A DNA stretch of 64,000 bases from Teratosphaeria epicoccoides. Its lineage: Eukaryota; Ascomycota; Dothideomycetes; Mycosphaerellales; Teratosphaeriaceae. This document shows positions 1 to 9,699 of the stretch, piece after piece. Made by a program: the position numbers and the translations under genes. The stretch spans positions 1 to 64,000 of the forward strand of contig JADDMT010000070.1 in the NCBI GenBank assembly GCA_021401465.1. The letters run 5' to 3'. Position 1 is the stretch's first letter. The number at the start of each line of letters is the position of its first letter. The notes beneath the pieces are model-generated. The model saw only the letters and a program-made list of their open reading frames with translations. It was not told where the DNA came from and did no database searches.

Positions 1-2
1 CA

Positions 3-25
3 CCCCCCCCCCCCCCCCCCCCCCC
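3..25 (+). repeat. Poly-C homopolymer (23 C)
   Basis: An uninterrupted run of 23 C residues sits two bases from the window edge. It has no coding value. It may be a real homopolymer or an assembly artefact. Confidence 0.9.
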
Positions 26-1802
26 GCGCCATGACACCCGCGTCCGCTTGAGCACCAGCAATAACACCATCACCGAAACCCCCTGACGACATGAACACCA
101 GCACAAGCATAACAAAGCCCCTTCCTCCCGCACAAAGCAGCGCTTCTCGACCCCTCCGAATCCAGGAACGAACAAGACTCACACGCGCTAGATCCTGCAC
201 GAAAACCCGACGGCGACTCAAACTCGGCCAGAGGCACGGGCGGAGAGCTGCAACACCGGCTCCCCGCCTGTACTCTATACTCCCAACAACCACCCGTAAT
301 GCTGCAACGAGGATCCGCCACCGATAGCTACACTACTACTCCCTCGGGCCGACGCCTCCGCAACTCCGAGCTCAGTGGCGCTTACGTACAGGCGCCGCGC
401 TCTTTGACGTCTCTTTTTTTTTTCTTCTTTTACCTCTTTTCTCGAATTTCGTTACGACCTCGCCCCGCCCCCTTCTACGACGGAAGGCCGGCCCGCGGGT
501 CGTTATGGGGGGTTACGGCATGCTGGCGCCCCGGAGGGGGGAGGGGGGGAAACGGTACATTGCGGTGTGGCGTGTGGAGGTGGAGAGAGTGGGTAAGGGA
601 GAGGGAGAAGGAGGGAGGGAGGGGGGTGCGGGGGGGATCGGGGGATGTTTGGTGGGAGGGGGGGTTGGGATGTGGTTTTCGGGGCGGGGGAAATTCACGT
701 GTCATGGTTTGGTGGAGCCATGGAACGCTTGAGAGCGGGTTGGGGTTGAGCGCTCATCTGACGGCACGATCCAGTGCTTGTTTGATTGCAGCCGTGGGAT
801 GTAATGAGATTCGGTCTCTCAAGTTTTGGATGTGCCGCTTGACTGGTTGCTCGACTGACAGAATGACCGAAAACATGAACGATGTACCAGCCTCCATCAC
901 TCCTCCTTGCCCCCGTGAACTGCCATCCTCTCCTCCCACTCCCAACCTCCTCCAACCACCTTCCACCACTCCAAAAAAGGGATCCCATCCGCCCCGACAA
1001 AAAGCCCCCTCCTCCAACTTAAACTTCCCCCTCACCGCGCACCCACGCTTACACGCGCCCTTCCTCAACCCCTCCAATTCCAGCCAACGCCCACACCTTC
1101 CAATTCCGCCCCCTCCACACCCTCCGCATCTCCTATACTTTTACCCCGCATCCTCCGCATAGAAGACGCGGCGCCTCTCGAAGTCTTGCGCGAAGCGGCC
1201 AAGAGCGCATACATTCGCATCCAAGAATGTCGAAGGCATCCCGGACGGCGTTGCGTCGGTAGTTGTCTGGTTCAGGACCAGTGGGCGGGCGGGCGGAAGT
1301 CCTCTTGATGCGCGGCCCTGCTCAGTCCCGATAGCGTCCTCCCGATTCTTCATCTTACCGGCTACGTCAGAGCCCCGTCGCTGCAGCGGTGTGAAGTTTG
1401 CCCTTCAGCTTGGCAAGTTCGCCTTAGTTATGGTCGACTGTAGCCTTTGCGCGTGGGCATGCGCTCTGTCATGTATGGACCTGCTGGCTAGTGGGAGCTT
1501 TGCGGGGTGGCTGTTGGGTTCGCTGGTGCTGGTAATAGTGGACGGGCCGGCTTAGGGGTTCTCGTCGGACAGGTGGGTGGGTGTGCAATGGAGCTGTAGC
1601 CCGGCTGTTGCGAGTCCCGGACGAACGTCTGTCGTTCTCCACGAAATGCGGACGAGCGCTGGTCTGCTGATGCTTGCTACCGTCTGACTCATCGCGAGTA
1701 TTGGTGCACCGTTCGCAATGACGGCCTGCTCGCTTGGCAAGCACAAGAATGGATGATCCGGTGACAGTCTGGTCATCAAGCTCACACAAAGCATGACTTC
1801 CT
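26..1802. other. Gene-poor stretch with strong strand asymmetry
   Basis: No ORF here resembles a protein. The + strand has a T/C-rich tract at about 410-445, a G-rich tract at about 533-700 and a C/T-rich tract at about 890-1140. ORFs across these tracts, including one of 287 codons at 299-1162, are composition-driven Pro/Ser/Gly/Arg-rich translations with no domain. Base composition of this kind fits promoter or UTR sequence of a gene lying partly outside the window, but I cannot identify it. Confidence 0.5.
533..700 (+). other. G-rich tract with G-quadruplex potential
   Basis: The + strand shows many G runs of three to seven bases in close succession, separated by short A/T/C spacers. Several groups of four GGG runs lie within 25-30 bases, which is the simple sequence criterion for a G-quadruplex. 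No coding feature explains the tract. Confidence 0.5.
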
Positions 1803-2948
1803 TCATATATTGAATCCACCATGCTTCGCGGCCTCGACGAACCTCCACAGCCCCGCCTCCTCACCCGCCCTCTTCACACTCTCCACCTCGTCCGCGCTCA
1901 CCGCTCGGTTGATTTCTTTATACCTCACCTCCCTCTCCACCTCGCCATCCGCCGCCACCCCGCCAGGCTCCACCACGCCATCCACCACGTCCTTCGCCCT
2001 GCCCGCACCAGTAGTCCGCCGAGACTTTCCCACGTGAGCTCGGGGAAAATACTGCTCCATAATGTGAATGTAGAGATCTCTGGAAATGTTCTCAGCGAGC
2101 CATCGGACGATGTGCGTGCCTTCTTCTTCACGGCCGGGCATGACGAGATGGCGGAGCAGGACGCCCTTTTTGGCGAGGCCATCCGGAGTGAAACAGAGGT
2201 CGCCGACTTGGGCGTGCATGGCTTTGATGCTTTCCATGGCGACGGAGGCGTAGTCGTCGGCCTTGAGGAGGCGTTTGGAGGTTTCTGGGCTCCAGACTTT
2301 GAAGTCCGCTAAATAAATATCACAAAGGCCGTCCATTAATTCGATGGACGCCAGGCTGTCGAAGGAGGAAGTGTTGTACACTATTGGTAGCCTCAAGCCC
2401 AGCTGTTTTGCATGAAGAATAGAGAGTACGACCTGCGGAACGACATGCTCGGGCGTGACGAGGTTAATATTATGCACCTTGCCGACCTCCTGCAACTTGA
2501 CATACCACTCGCCCAACTCCTCAGGCGTCATCTCCATCCCATTCTTCTGGTGGGCGATATCGTGGTTCTGACAGAAGACGCATCGTAGATTACATCCAGA
2601 AAAGAACACACTGCCACTGCCATTATGGCCTTGCAGACATGGTTCCTCCCCGAAATGAGGAGCGATCGTGTTGACAACCACGTCGGCGCCGATGAGGCAG
2701 GTCCCGCGCTTCTTGAAGCGATTCACGGAGCAGAGACGCGGACAGAGATTGCAGTTGGAGAGATGAGCGTAGGCCTGGCTGCGTTTCTTGGCTTCTTGCA
2801 GCGGAGTGAGGAGGTGGTAACGGGGGATGTAGTCGTCGAGGAGGAAGGGCGGGGCGAGGTAGGACTTGGAGCGGCGGTGGAGGAGGGGGTGCTTAGTCGG
2901 GGGGGTGGAGAGATGCCTGGTGGGGCGGAGAAGGGCGCGCGAGAGCAT
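1803..2948 (-). CDS. Radical SAM protein, PflX/COG1313-like, putative mitochondrial
   Basis: A single-exon 381-residue protein. Residues 119-126 carry the radical SAM CX3CX2C motif (CNLRCVFC, with C119, C123 and C126) that binds a 4Fe-4S cluster and SAM. An upstream Cys set (C66, C69, C73, C84, with the string CPRLCSVNR) is typical of the PflX/COG1313 group, annotated as homologues of pyruvate formate-lyase activating enzyme. The family's substrate is unknown. The first 35 residues are rich in Arg, Ser, Thr and Pro and lack acidic residues, which suggests a mitochondrial presequence. The C-terminus (RYKEINRAVSADE) also fits the family; residues of about 305-330 look like a lineage-specific insert. 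The gene is head-to-head with NBP35, 179 bp away. The family call is firm and the biological role is open. Confidence 0.88.
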   Translation of the reverse strand: MLSRALLRPTRHLSTPPTKHPLLHRRSKSYLAPPFLLDDYIPRYHLLTPLQEAKKRSQAYAHLSNCNLCPRLCSVNRFKKRGTCLIGADVVVNTIAPHFGEEPCLQGHNGSGSVFFSGCNLRCVFCQNHDIAHQKNGMEMTPEELGEWYVKLQEVGKVHNINLVTPEHVVPQVVLSILHAKQLGLRLPIVYNTSSFDSLASIELMDGLCDIYLADFKVWSPETSKRLLKADDYASVAMESIKAMHAQVGDLCFTPDGLAKKGVLLRHLVMPGREEEGTHIVRWLAENISRDLYIHIMEQYFPRAHVGKSRRTTGAGRAKDVVDGVVEPGGVAADGEVEREVRYKEINRAVSADEVESVKRAGEEAGLWRFVEAAKHGGFNI

Positions 2949-3127
2949 GGCCGGCCATGTGGGGGTGGATGTTTATGCTACATGTATACAATAATAGTGG
3001 ATGGAACATTGCATGTGACAGCGGGTTATGCGTGCGTCATTGGTGGGGCTGGAATTGTGGATTATTCAGCCAGAAACATGTCTCTTCCTCTACATGTACA
3101 CACCGCACATCTCGCACGACTGCAACA
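2949..3127. promoter_or_regulatory. Shared divergent promoter, radical SAM gene / NBP35
   Basis: Only 179 bp separate the start codons of two divergent iron-sulfur genes, so both core promoters must lie here or overlap the 5' UTRs. I see no clear TATA box. Confidence 0.6.
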
Positions 3128-4156
3128 ATGGCGCCCTCCCTCGAAGAACCCCTCCACCCTGTTGACGACGCCCTCACCGCCACCCCCAAAAAGTCCCCCG
3201 CCCTCATCGCCCCCGAACCCGAACACTGTCCGGGCCCGGAAGGCGACCAAGCCGGCAAAGCAGACGCCTGCGCCGGCTGCCCCAACCAAGCCATCTGCGC
3301 CTCCGCGCCCAAAGGCCCCGATCCGGACATCCCCCTCATCACCGCCCGCCTCTCCGGCATCAAACACAAAATCCTCGTGCTCTCCGGCAAGGGCGGCGTG
3401 GGCAAGAGTACCGTGACCACCATGCTCGCCCACGCCTTCGCCTCCCATGACGCCAACGTGGTCGGCATCATGGACACCGACATCTGCGGCCCGAGCATCC
3501 CGAAGATGATGGGCGTGGAGAACGAGACGATCCACGTGACGAGTACCGGCTGGGAGCCCGTGTGGGTCGCGGACAATCTGGGCGTGATGAGTGTGCAGTT
3601 CATGTTGCCGAATCGGGACGATGCGGTGATTTGGAGGGGGCCCAAGAAGAATGGACTGATTAAGCAGTTTCTGAAGGATGTCGAGTGGGGGGAGATGGAT
3701 TATCTCGTGGTCGATACGCCGCCGGGGACGTCGGACGAGCATTTGTCGGTGAATTCGTATCTGAAGGAGAGTGGAGTGGACGGGGCGGTGTTGGTCACGA
3801 CGCCTCAAGAAGTCAGTCTACTGGATGTGAGGAAGGAGATTGATTTTTGTCACAAGGCGGGCATTCGGATACTGGGGCTGGTGGAGAATATGAGTGGCTT
3901 TGTGTGTCCCAAGTGCACGCACACGAGTGACATCTTCCGCGCGAGTACCGGTGGTGGGAGGCGCTTGGCGAAAGAGACGGTGATCCCGTTCTTGGGTGCC
4001 GTGCCGTTGGACAGTCGAATTGGCATGGCGTGTGATTACGGGGAGAGCTTCATGGATGCGTATCCCGATAGCCCGACGTGTATGGCGCTGAAGGAGGTAG
4101 TGAGGAACGTCGGGCAGGAGCTGGGCGTGAGCAGGGAGGAAGTGTTGGGGAAGTGA
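3128..4156 (+). CDS. NBP35: Cytosolic Fe-S cluster assembly factor NBP35
   Basis: A single-exon, 342-residue P-loop NTPase of the Mrp/NBP35 family. It is the scaffold on which 4Fe-4S clusters are built for cytosolic and nuclear proteins, normally with Cfd1. The N-terminal cluster ligands are C34, C48, C51 and C57 (spacing CX13CX2CX5C), the Walker A motif is SGKGGVGKST at 86-95, and the CPKC motif that bridges the labile cluster is C260/C263. The frame is open from 2957, but those extra 57 codons are not conserved-looking. The ATG at 3128 (MAPSLEEP) gives the usual family length and follows a good initiation context (caacaATGGCG). Divergent from the radical SAM gene, which itself needs an Fe-S cluster. 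Confidence 0.97.
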   Translation: MAPSLEEPLHPVDDALTATPKKSPALIAPEPEHCPGPEGDQAGKADACAGCPNQAICASAPKGPDPDIPLITARLSGIKHKILVLSGKGGVGKSTVTTMLAHAFASHDANVVGIMDTDICGPSIPKMMGVENETIHVTSTGWEPVWVADNLGVMSVQFMLPNRDDAVIWRGPKKNGLIKQFLKDVEWGEMDYLVVDTPPGTSDEHLSVNSYLKESGVDGAVLVTTPQEVSLLDVRKEIDFCHKAGIRILGLVENMSGFVCPKCTHTSDIFRASTGGGRRLAKETVIPFLGAVPLDSRIGMACDYGESFMDAYPDSPTCMALKEVVRNVGQELGVSREEVLGK

Positions 4157-5225
4157 GGGTACATGCTGCGGTATCGGGGCTCATGTGTGCTTTGCCATCA
4201 CGCGTGGCGCTCCTAACCCCTCTAAAATTGACATTCATATGGCCCAGGGCATAATTGAGGCTCAGACAGGCCACGCGGGGCGACCTGGCACGTTTTACCA
4301 TGCCAGCGGGATGATGTTCGAGGTCGCCGACCATGTGACAGACGGCCTGATGACTACTCCAAGCCAATCTCTGCCTGTGTGTAGCGGATGCGGAGATGAG
4401 CAGGCTAGCAACGACGCCCTTTCGAAGACCACAGCCCCAAGCGGACCCGCAGTCTGCCGTCAGCGCGAAGAGGAGATGCTCGAATGCGTGCCTATCTATT
4501 GGCACAGTGCGCGAAGAGGGTTGCCAAGCGTGGCAGACATACTTCGATGGAGCAGAACAGTGGCATCCTGGAAGCAAATAGCATCGCTGCAGGATTCTGT
4601 GGCGATTTTCTCGCCGCGTGGGAAGAGAGCAGACTTCCGTCGTGAGCAGGAGCAGCGGGCCGACATGCAATCGTCTGGACGAATGGGATGTGTTTTCCAG
4701 GATTGTTCTGCGGAGATTTGCTGAAGCCTGGTACGGCTGAGTCGGGTAGGGCGTGGATGTGCAGAAAAGCCATGCGAGTTCCGTATAGACGAGATCAAGT
4801 CCGATGCATGCCCATCGGAGCTCCGACTCGTCGATCTCTTCTGCCCTGCTGGGCCTTCTAGATCAGGACAAGCTATAATCGGCGCTTCTCACGATGCAGA
4901 AAAGTTCACGCACGCAAGCTTTCTCATAACCCATATGCAACATGCGCTCCTTGCACCATGCAACCAGTCGCCGCACTCGAGCTTTCCCCACGTGCAAGCC
5001 CCTCTAATAAGAGCGAAGTTGAGCCGTACGGTCTTGGCTGTGGTAGCATGTCGAACGCACGAGATCCACAATGCACTGCCACGCGGACGCGCATGTCTCG
5101 TCTTGGATATGCTTGGCTTCGGGTTCAACGGGACGTAGAAATGAAGAGTATCGCTACCCACAGAGATGAAGCTTTGTCACAACTCCTACTACAACAACTC
5201 CCCAACACAAGTCCGAAGATAAAAC
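4157..5225. other. Intergenic, no gene seen
   Basis: This holds the 3' end of NBP35 and the upstream region of the small secreted protein gene at 5226. ORFs up to 179 codons exist (4185-4724) but have no domain, no consistent codon pattern and a competing antisense ORF. Confidence 0.5.
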
Positions 5226-5525
5226 ATGCACGCGCTTTCCATCTTCCTCACAGCCCTCACGGCGCTCCTGGCCACCCGTGCTGGCAACACCGCTTCAGCT
5301 CAGGATGTCGGGGGCTGGTGTAAGCTGTATGTGGATGGCTCGCCTTGTCCGCTGGAACCTGCCGTACGTATCACAGTGTCTTTTCGATCACGAGAGAAAG
5401 AGCGGGCGACTGGCCTGGCCTTGTGGCTCTTGTGGATGCGGATTCTGTCTGCTGACGGGGAATATGCGTAGGATTATCTGAAGTCGGGGAGATGTCAGGG
5501 TGATGATTGTGTGGCGGTGCCGTAG
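5226..5525 (+). CDS. Small secreted cysteine-rich protein (63 aa)
   Basis: A two-exon gene. Exon 1 is 5226-5363 and exon 2 is 5472-5525, joined in phase 0. The 108-nt intron starts GTACGT, has a GCTGAC branch site at 5451-5456 and ends GCGTAG. The 63-residue product starts with a hydrophobic signal peptide (MHALSIFLTALTALLATRAG) with a likely cut after about residue 25. The mature peptide of about 38 residues has exactly four cysteines, two from each exon (WCKLY, SPCPL, GRCQG, DDCVA), enough for two disulfides. It is acidic and without other domains. The layout is that of small secreted effector-like or antimicrobial-type fungal proteins. I do not recognise the family and infer no specific activity. 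Without splicing the frame reads on into the intron and loses the last two cysteines, which supports the intron. Confidence 0.62.
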
Positions 5526-7562
5526 TGGGTGCGGAGCGCGGTGATGTGATGGGATCAAGACTGTTTTGGGGGATGAGTGTGACGGGAAGGGCTGACTCGA
5601 AGGAGTATTGCAAAGAATACGAATGTGATGGGGACGGCTGGAAGGTGGTCAGTCCTGCTACGATCGATCTATGTCGACTTAGGATCAACCCACTACAAAG
5701 CTCCTTTTCTCAGCCTCGAAACGCGCGCCCCCACGTACGATTAGCGTGTATTATGCGAATGGCGGAAGTGCCGCGATTGCCAAAGTAGTTGGAAGGCCAG
5801 ACTACAGACGAATCATGGCTGCCCAGAATTGGACCATGAACTACAACTATACCGAGACCTTCTTCTCAGATCGACAGGTGGTCAACTCGCGGCGGTCGCC
5901 AACGGCATAGGAACTTACCATTGCCACGGGTCGGAATCCTGGCCTGAGCAGCCGGTTCTGAGCGTGGAACGGAGTTGTGCCTCGCTCAATGCAATGTTGT
6001 ATAGCGAAGAATGCGGCGTCTTCGACGAGATTTCTGGCATCCGAGACACAGACGTCGGACGGGCGAAATGGTCATCCGGCACGCACAACTCTATACATAA
6101 CGACCTGCGGAGCGTCGTACATTTGCCGATCGAGACACCCGACAATATCACAATCGACGAAATCTCCAGCCGGGTGTTGCTGGGGGAGTCCAGAGACGAC
6201 CCCGAACTGAGAAGCATTGTCATGGACTTCTTCGGTAAACATGGGACGCTGCGGAACGACGTCTCGGGCCTAGAGGAAGATCATAAGATGGTCGATCCGT
6301 TGTTCGCGGCTTCCATAGGAGCTGTCAGGAGCAGGTGAGGCGAGCTGAAAATCCATCACACTCGTGCGATGGTAATGTGCAACGTGGGCCGATCATGCGC
6401 GAATTGAAGTGATGACCTTCCCAGATAACTAGTGAAATGTCTGTCGCGACGTCGCCAGATGATTCAGCGATGATGACCAGGTTATTGGAAGAATGTTGAA
6501 TTGTGAACTTTTCTCATCCATGCTTGCTCTTCTTTGCTGTGACACCCGGACCGCATCTGACTCTCTATCGGCTGTATTTATTGCCTTTTTCTGCAATCGA
6601 TCACCTGTGCAGATCCTGCACTCACTTTGTCTTTGGTCCGATGTCGATTGTCTGCGTGAGTGGTCAAATACCCTGGCTGGATTCCAGTGTGTAGAAGGCG
6701 TGCTACGGAACAACCGTCCAGACCCATTGCTAGATCAACGGAACCCATGTCCGCCGAAGCCAATGATCTCCTGTCTCCTGTCGAATGAGATGTGCAGCAA
6801 GAGTCTCGTATTCCCCGCAGAAGAGCTGCAACGATTTCGAAATCAGTGCAAGGACCTTTCGAGGGCTCTCGTACAGGCCAAACTCGCCTTCGAGATGATA
6901 GACACGGTCGCAGCAGAGGCACACGACTATGTCACCGCCTCCAAAGCCCGCGTCCAAGCGATGTCCAGAACAGGTGAAGAAGCTGGGACTCGCAAGTTCT
7001 CCAAGTGTCGACACCTTTGCCCGATGGTAGCTGCTAATAAACTCTGGGATGTGCAGGGGAAGGTCATGTGGCAGATCTCTCGACCGACGCAGGGACCTGA
7101 GGAGCGTCGGGTGGAACAGCGGAGGTCATGGTGTGGGGCGGTCAACCAGATGAAATTTTGCTGTGGGTTGTCGGTGAGTTGGCGACAAGTCATGCTCACG
7201 AGAGCGGAACCTGAGGCCTAACAGACGTAGGTGTCGACGAACATCAGGACTAAATAATGTCTATTAGTATCGTGATGTGTAAAGCAAGCAAGTCACAATC
7301 GTTGTTGGGCTCTAAAAGCCGTGAGAAGGTATTGCGATCCTTGGTAATGACTGAGTCCCAGATCTCTGCCGACCTTTCAAAGGCCACGACAAGATCCTCC
7401 AACAAGTCAAGTAGTGACCGACAATTACTCTCATGCTGGACACGCGAAACCATGACAATGCCTCCCGACCTGTGCACGCAAGACTGGTATGCCACAGCGG
7501 CATACTGCCTTGCCTTACCAACTCGCGTCCAGACACCACGAATACACCCGTGAAAGCAGCGT
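5526..7562. other. Gene-poor stretch, possible decayed coding pieces
   Basis: Two stretches look faintly coding. The first is at about 5745-6338 (listed separately). The second is within 6720-7000, where one frame gives a helix-like run (FPAEELQRFRNQCKDLSRAL), but no start, intron chain or family could be assigned. The rest shows nothing. Confidence 0.4.
5829..6338 (+). other. Possible coding remnant, unidentified
   Basis: Two overlapping frames look protein-like. One frame runs through about 5745-5910 and contains the string AAQNWTMNYNYTETFFSD before a stop at 5908-5910. A second frame is open from 5829 to 6338 (169 codons), with a plausible soluble-protein composition (DNITIDEISSRVLLGESRDD). 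A frameshift or an unrecognised intron near 5870-5910 could join them, but I found no splice pair of normal length. No family recognised. It may be a pseudogene or a short accessory gene. Confidence 0.22.
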
Positions 7563-8641
7563 TCAAGGCCGAGGAGCATCGATATCCGTAGCAGTAGCCG
7601 TCGCAGCACTACCAGTGTTAGTCGTCGCAGTCCCACCAACAGTCAAGCAGGTCGAGAACAATGGCGTCGAAGTGCTCGTGATAGCGACCTTATTAGGCAA
7701 AGCCGAAGCAGCACCCAAGCCCGCGAAGACATCCAAGTCAGCGTCCACATTGACATCGAACTCCACGCCCAGCTGCGCGCTGTCGTCTGAACACACGCCA
7801 CCCGCGGTGTTCGCCTCAGCCTCCAGATTCAACGTGAATTGTGGCACCGGCAAGGACAGTCCAGCGCCGGCGCCGACCCCTAGCGCCATGAGGTCCAGCT
7901 CAAGATTGATGGTGGGACCCGCGACAGCAGAGACAGCAACAGACGCATCGATTTCGGGGCCAATGGGCGTGAAGGTCGGCGTGAAGCCGGAGGACTGGTT
8001 GTTGCTTGAATCGCTGAAGTCGACCTTTGCCGTAGCGGAGTCCGGGATGGCCAAGGCTGCTCCGAAAGACAGCTGGTCGCGGCCGTGACACTGTTGAGAG
8101 CGGCCATCACGTCGACGTCGAGTGTCGGGCCGATATCGATGATGCCGAAGAGGTGGAGACTGGACCCCGCGGGCACGGAGAGCAGTTGAGCACTGGCAGG
8201 CAATGGCGCGGTCAAGTCTCCGGACAGTGTCAGCGCCAGCTCGGTCATGGCGCCGAGGCTGCTGGGAGTCAAGGTCGCGCTGCCAGGGAAGTCGCTGGTG
8301 AGTCCTTTGCTGAGTTGGAAGTCGAAGTCCAACATGCCGGTCGTGGCACAATTCTGACCATCGAGCGAGGCGGTGATCCCAGAGACGTTCTGGCTGAAGG
8401 TATTCTTGTTGAAGGTTTGGGCGACTGGGACTGAAATCTGTTTATCGACATCGATGCGCTTTGCTAAGGTGTTGTCGGCGCCGTCGCTGGCCGTGTCGTT
8501 CGTACCGGACATGATGCCTTTGCTCTTGACTCGAAGGTCCCATGTCGACAAGGCGTCTTTCCACTCCCATTCAGACACTTTCAGGGATGCCGTCAAGGTC
8601 TTGTTGTCGAAGGTCACGTATGTTTCGGACTGACTCAGATA
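7563..8641 (-). pseudogene. DUF7223-like beta-rich protein, frame-broken
   Basis: The minus strand encodes a Ser/Thr/Ala-rich, beta-rich protein that resembles the DUF7223 domain of ascomycete extracellular proteins (motifs ELALTLSGDLTAPLP, LHLFGIIDIGPTLDVDV, FTPTFTPIGPEIDASVAV). The upstream half is read in one frame (about 8617 down to 8075) and the downstream half in another (about 8075 down to 7563). The switch lies at about 8072-8078, where one missing base restores a continuous protein (AALNSVTAAT then QLSFGAALAI). No GT..AG pair of usable length explains it. The first Met is absent: the frame enters from a possible splice acceptor at 8642-8643, and no signal-peptide exon could be placed upstream. 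So this is either a pseudogene or a gene hit by a one-base sequencing error. The family call comes from memory of the domain's pattern. Confidence 0.55.
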
Positions 8642-8943
8642 CTGAAGTTTTCGAATTGAGGATTTGGAACTTGATCCCCATTTTCATCACCGTAGACAGC
8701 CAGAATCCGAACCCTGCTCGCACCCAACACATAACAGACATGGCTTCCGGCATGGCTTGCCGGTTGCTGGCTCTCCCAACTGAGTTCCAAACGCGAGCTA
8801 CGAGCTTGTCTTTGCCGATAAATTCGGCGAGCTACCGAGTGTGCTGTCCAGGTCCGCTTCAAAGGCATGGCCTGAGGCCAGTCTCCGTGACACTTTTGTC
8901 AGACACTAATCACTGGCTGCAAAACCCACCGTGAGCCAATCCT

Positions 8944-9414
8944 TTGACCCAATCCTCGTTGCCCGTTTGGAAAGGTCCCAAGAGCGAACGCACCGGTCCT
9001 CACCTGCCGCACGATCTACTGCAAGTTCCAAAACATCTACTGTGCCTCAACCACCTCTGGCGCCGTCGACCAGACATCGCCTTCGGCTTCCTCATCCACA
9101 TGCCAATCGAGGTTCGAAACCATCTCTAAGAACTCCACCTCACCAGTGACTTCCAGGAAGCTGCAGCCATCAGCAGCGGACGTTATCCCTTCAACATTTA
9201 CTCGTCGACCGACGGAGGACTGGCGCAGCAGGATCTCGACAGCTTCCGATATTTGCTGGGCCGACCTGGTGTCTCGGTCAGGGATGAGTCGATCGAAGTC
9301 CCAATGTATGGGTCAGAGATTGCGGATACTGCGGAGCCAAAGAAGGAGAGCCGAGGTCGTGCCGGCCAGTTCAAATGGGGAAAGAGCCGACTGTCATGCG
9401 TGGATCAGAGCTGA
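8944..9414 (+). pseudogene. 2EXR/F-box-like ORF with one in-frame stop
   Basis: One frame runs from the ATG at 8944 to a TGA at 9412-9414 and is interrupted only by a TAA at 9127-9129. Just before it lies LIHMPIEVRNHL and just after it ELHL. In the fungal 2EXR/F-box-like family this stretch normally reads L-P-x-E-(V/L)-R-N/L-x-(I/L)-Y-E-L, so the TAA sits exactly where Tyr is expected (TAT or TAC to TAA). The downstream 94 codons keep a protein-like composition (ISSGRYPFNIYSSTDGG). This suggests a recently inactivated gene or a sequence error. The function of the family is poorly known. Confidence 0.42.
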
Positions 9415-9699
9415 ACATCGCGCAGCGGCATATCAGACTTGACGGAAGATATGACCTGGATCTGATCTTCACGCGACAATGACATGGCACGCCTCCCAAA
9501 GGGATGGTCGATGCATGTTGACCAGCTGCTGTCGAGATACTCTGAGGCACATGGACGTTGTCGAAATGGATGTGAGTTGATTGCAGTGGCCCAGATAACA
9601 TGGGTCACGATCACACTGGCAGGCAGGCCAGAGATCGGTAGGGTATATTCAAAAGCCTGTATATCATACCTTTCGTTCCATCACATACACGATCATCGC

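Noticed and set aside
1..25. C-run as a telomere
   Set aside because: Fungal telomeres are TTAGGG/CCCTAA-type repeats; this is a plain homopolymer.
299..1162. 287-codon ORF on the + strand
   Set aside because: Its translation only reflects the G-rich and C-rich tracts (Gly/Arg/Trp then Pro/Ser runs); no domain, no splice support.
2957..3127. Upstream in-frame Met codons of NBP35
   Set aside because: The extra 57 residues are not family-like, and the Met at 3128 gives the standard NBP35 start and length.
3062..3808. 248-codon minus-strand ORF opposite NBP35
   Set aside because: A His/Arg/Gly-rich shadow of the GC-rich NBP35 coding strand.
4185..4724. 179-codon + strand ORF
   Set aside because: No motif or signal peptide; an antisense ORF of similar length overlaps it.
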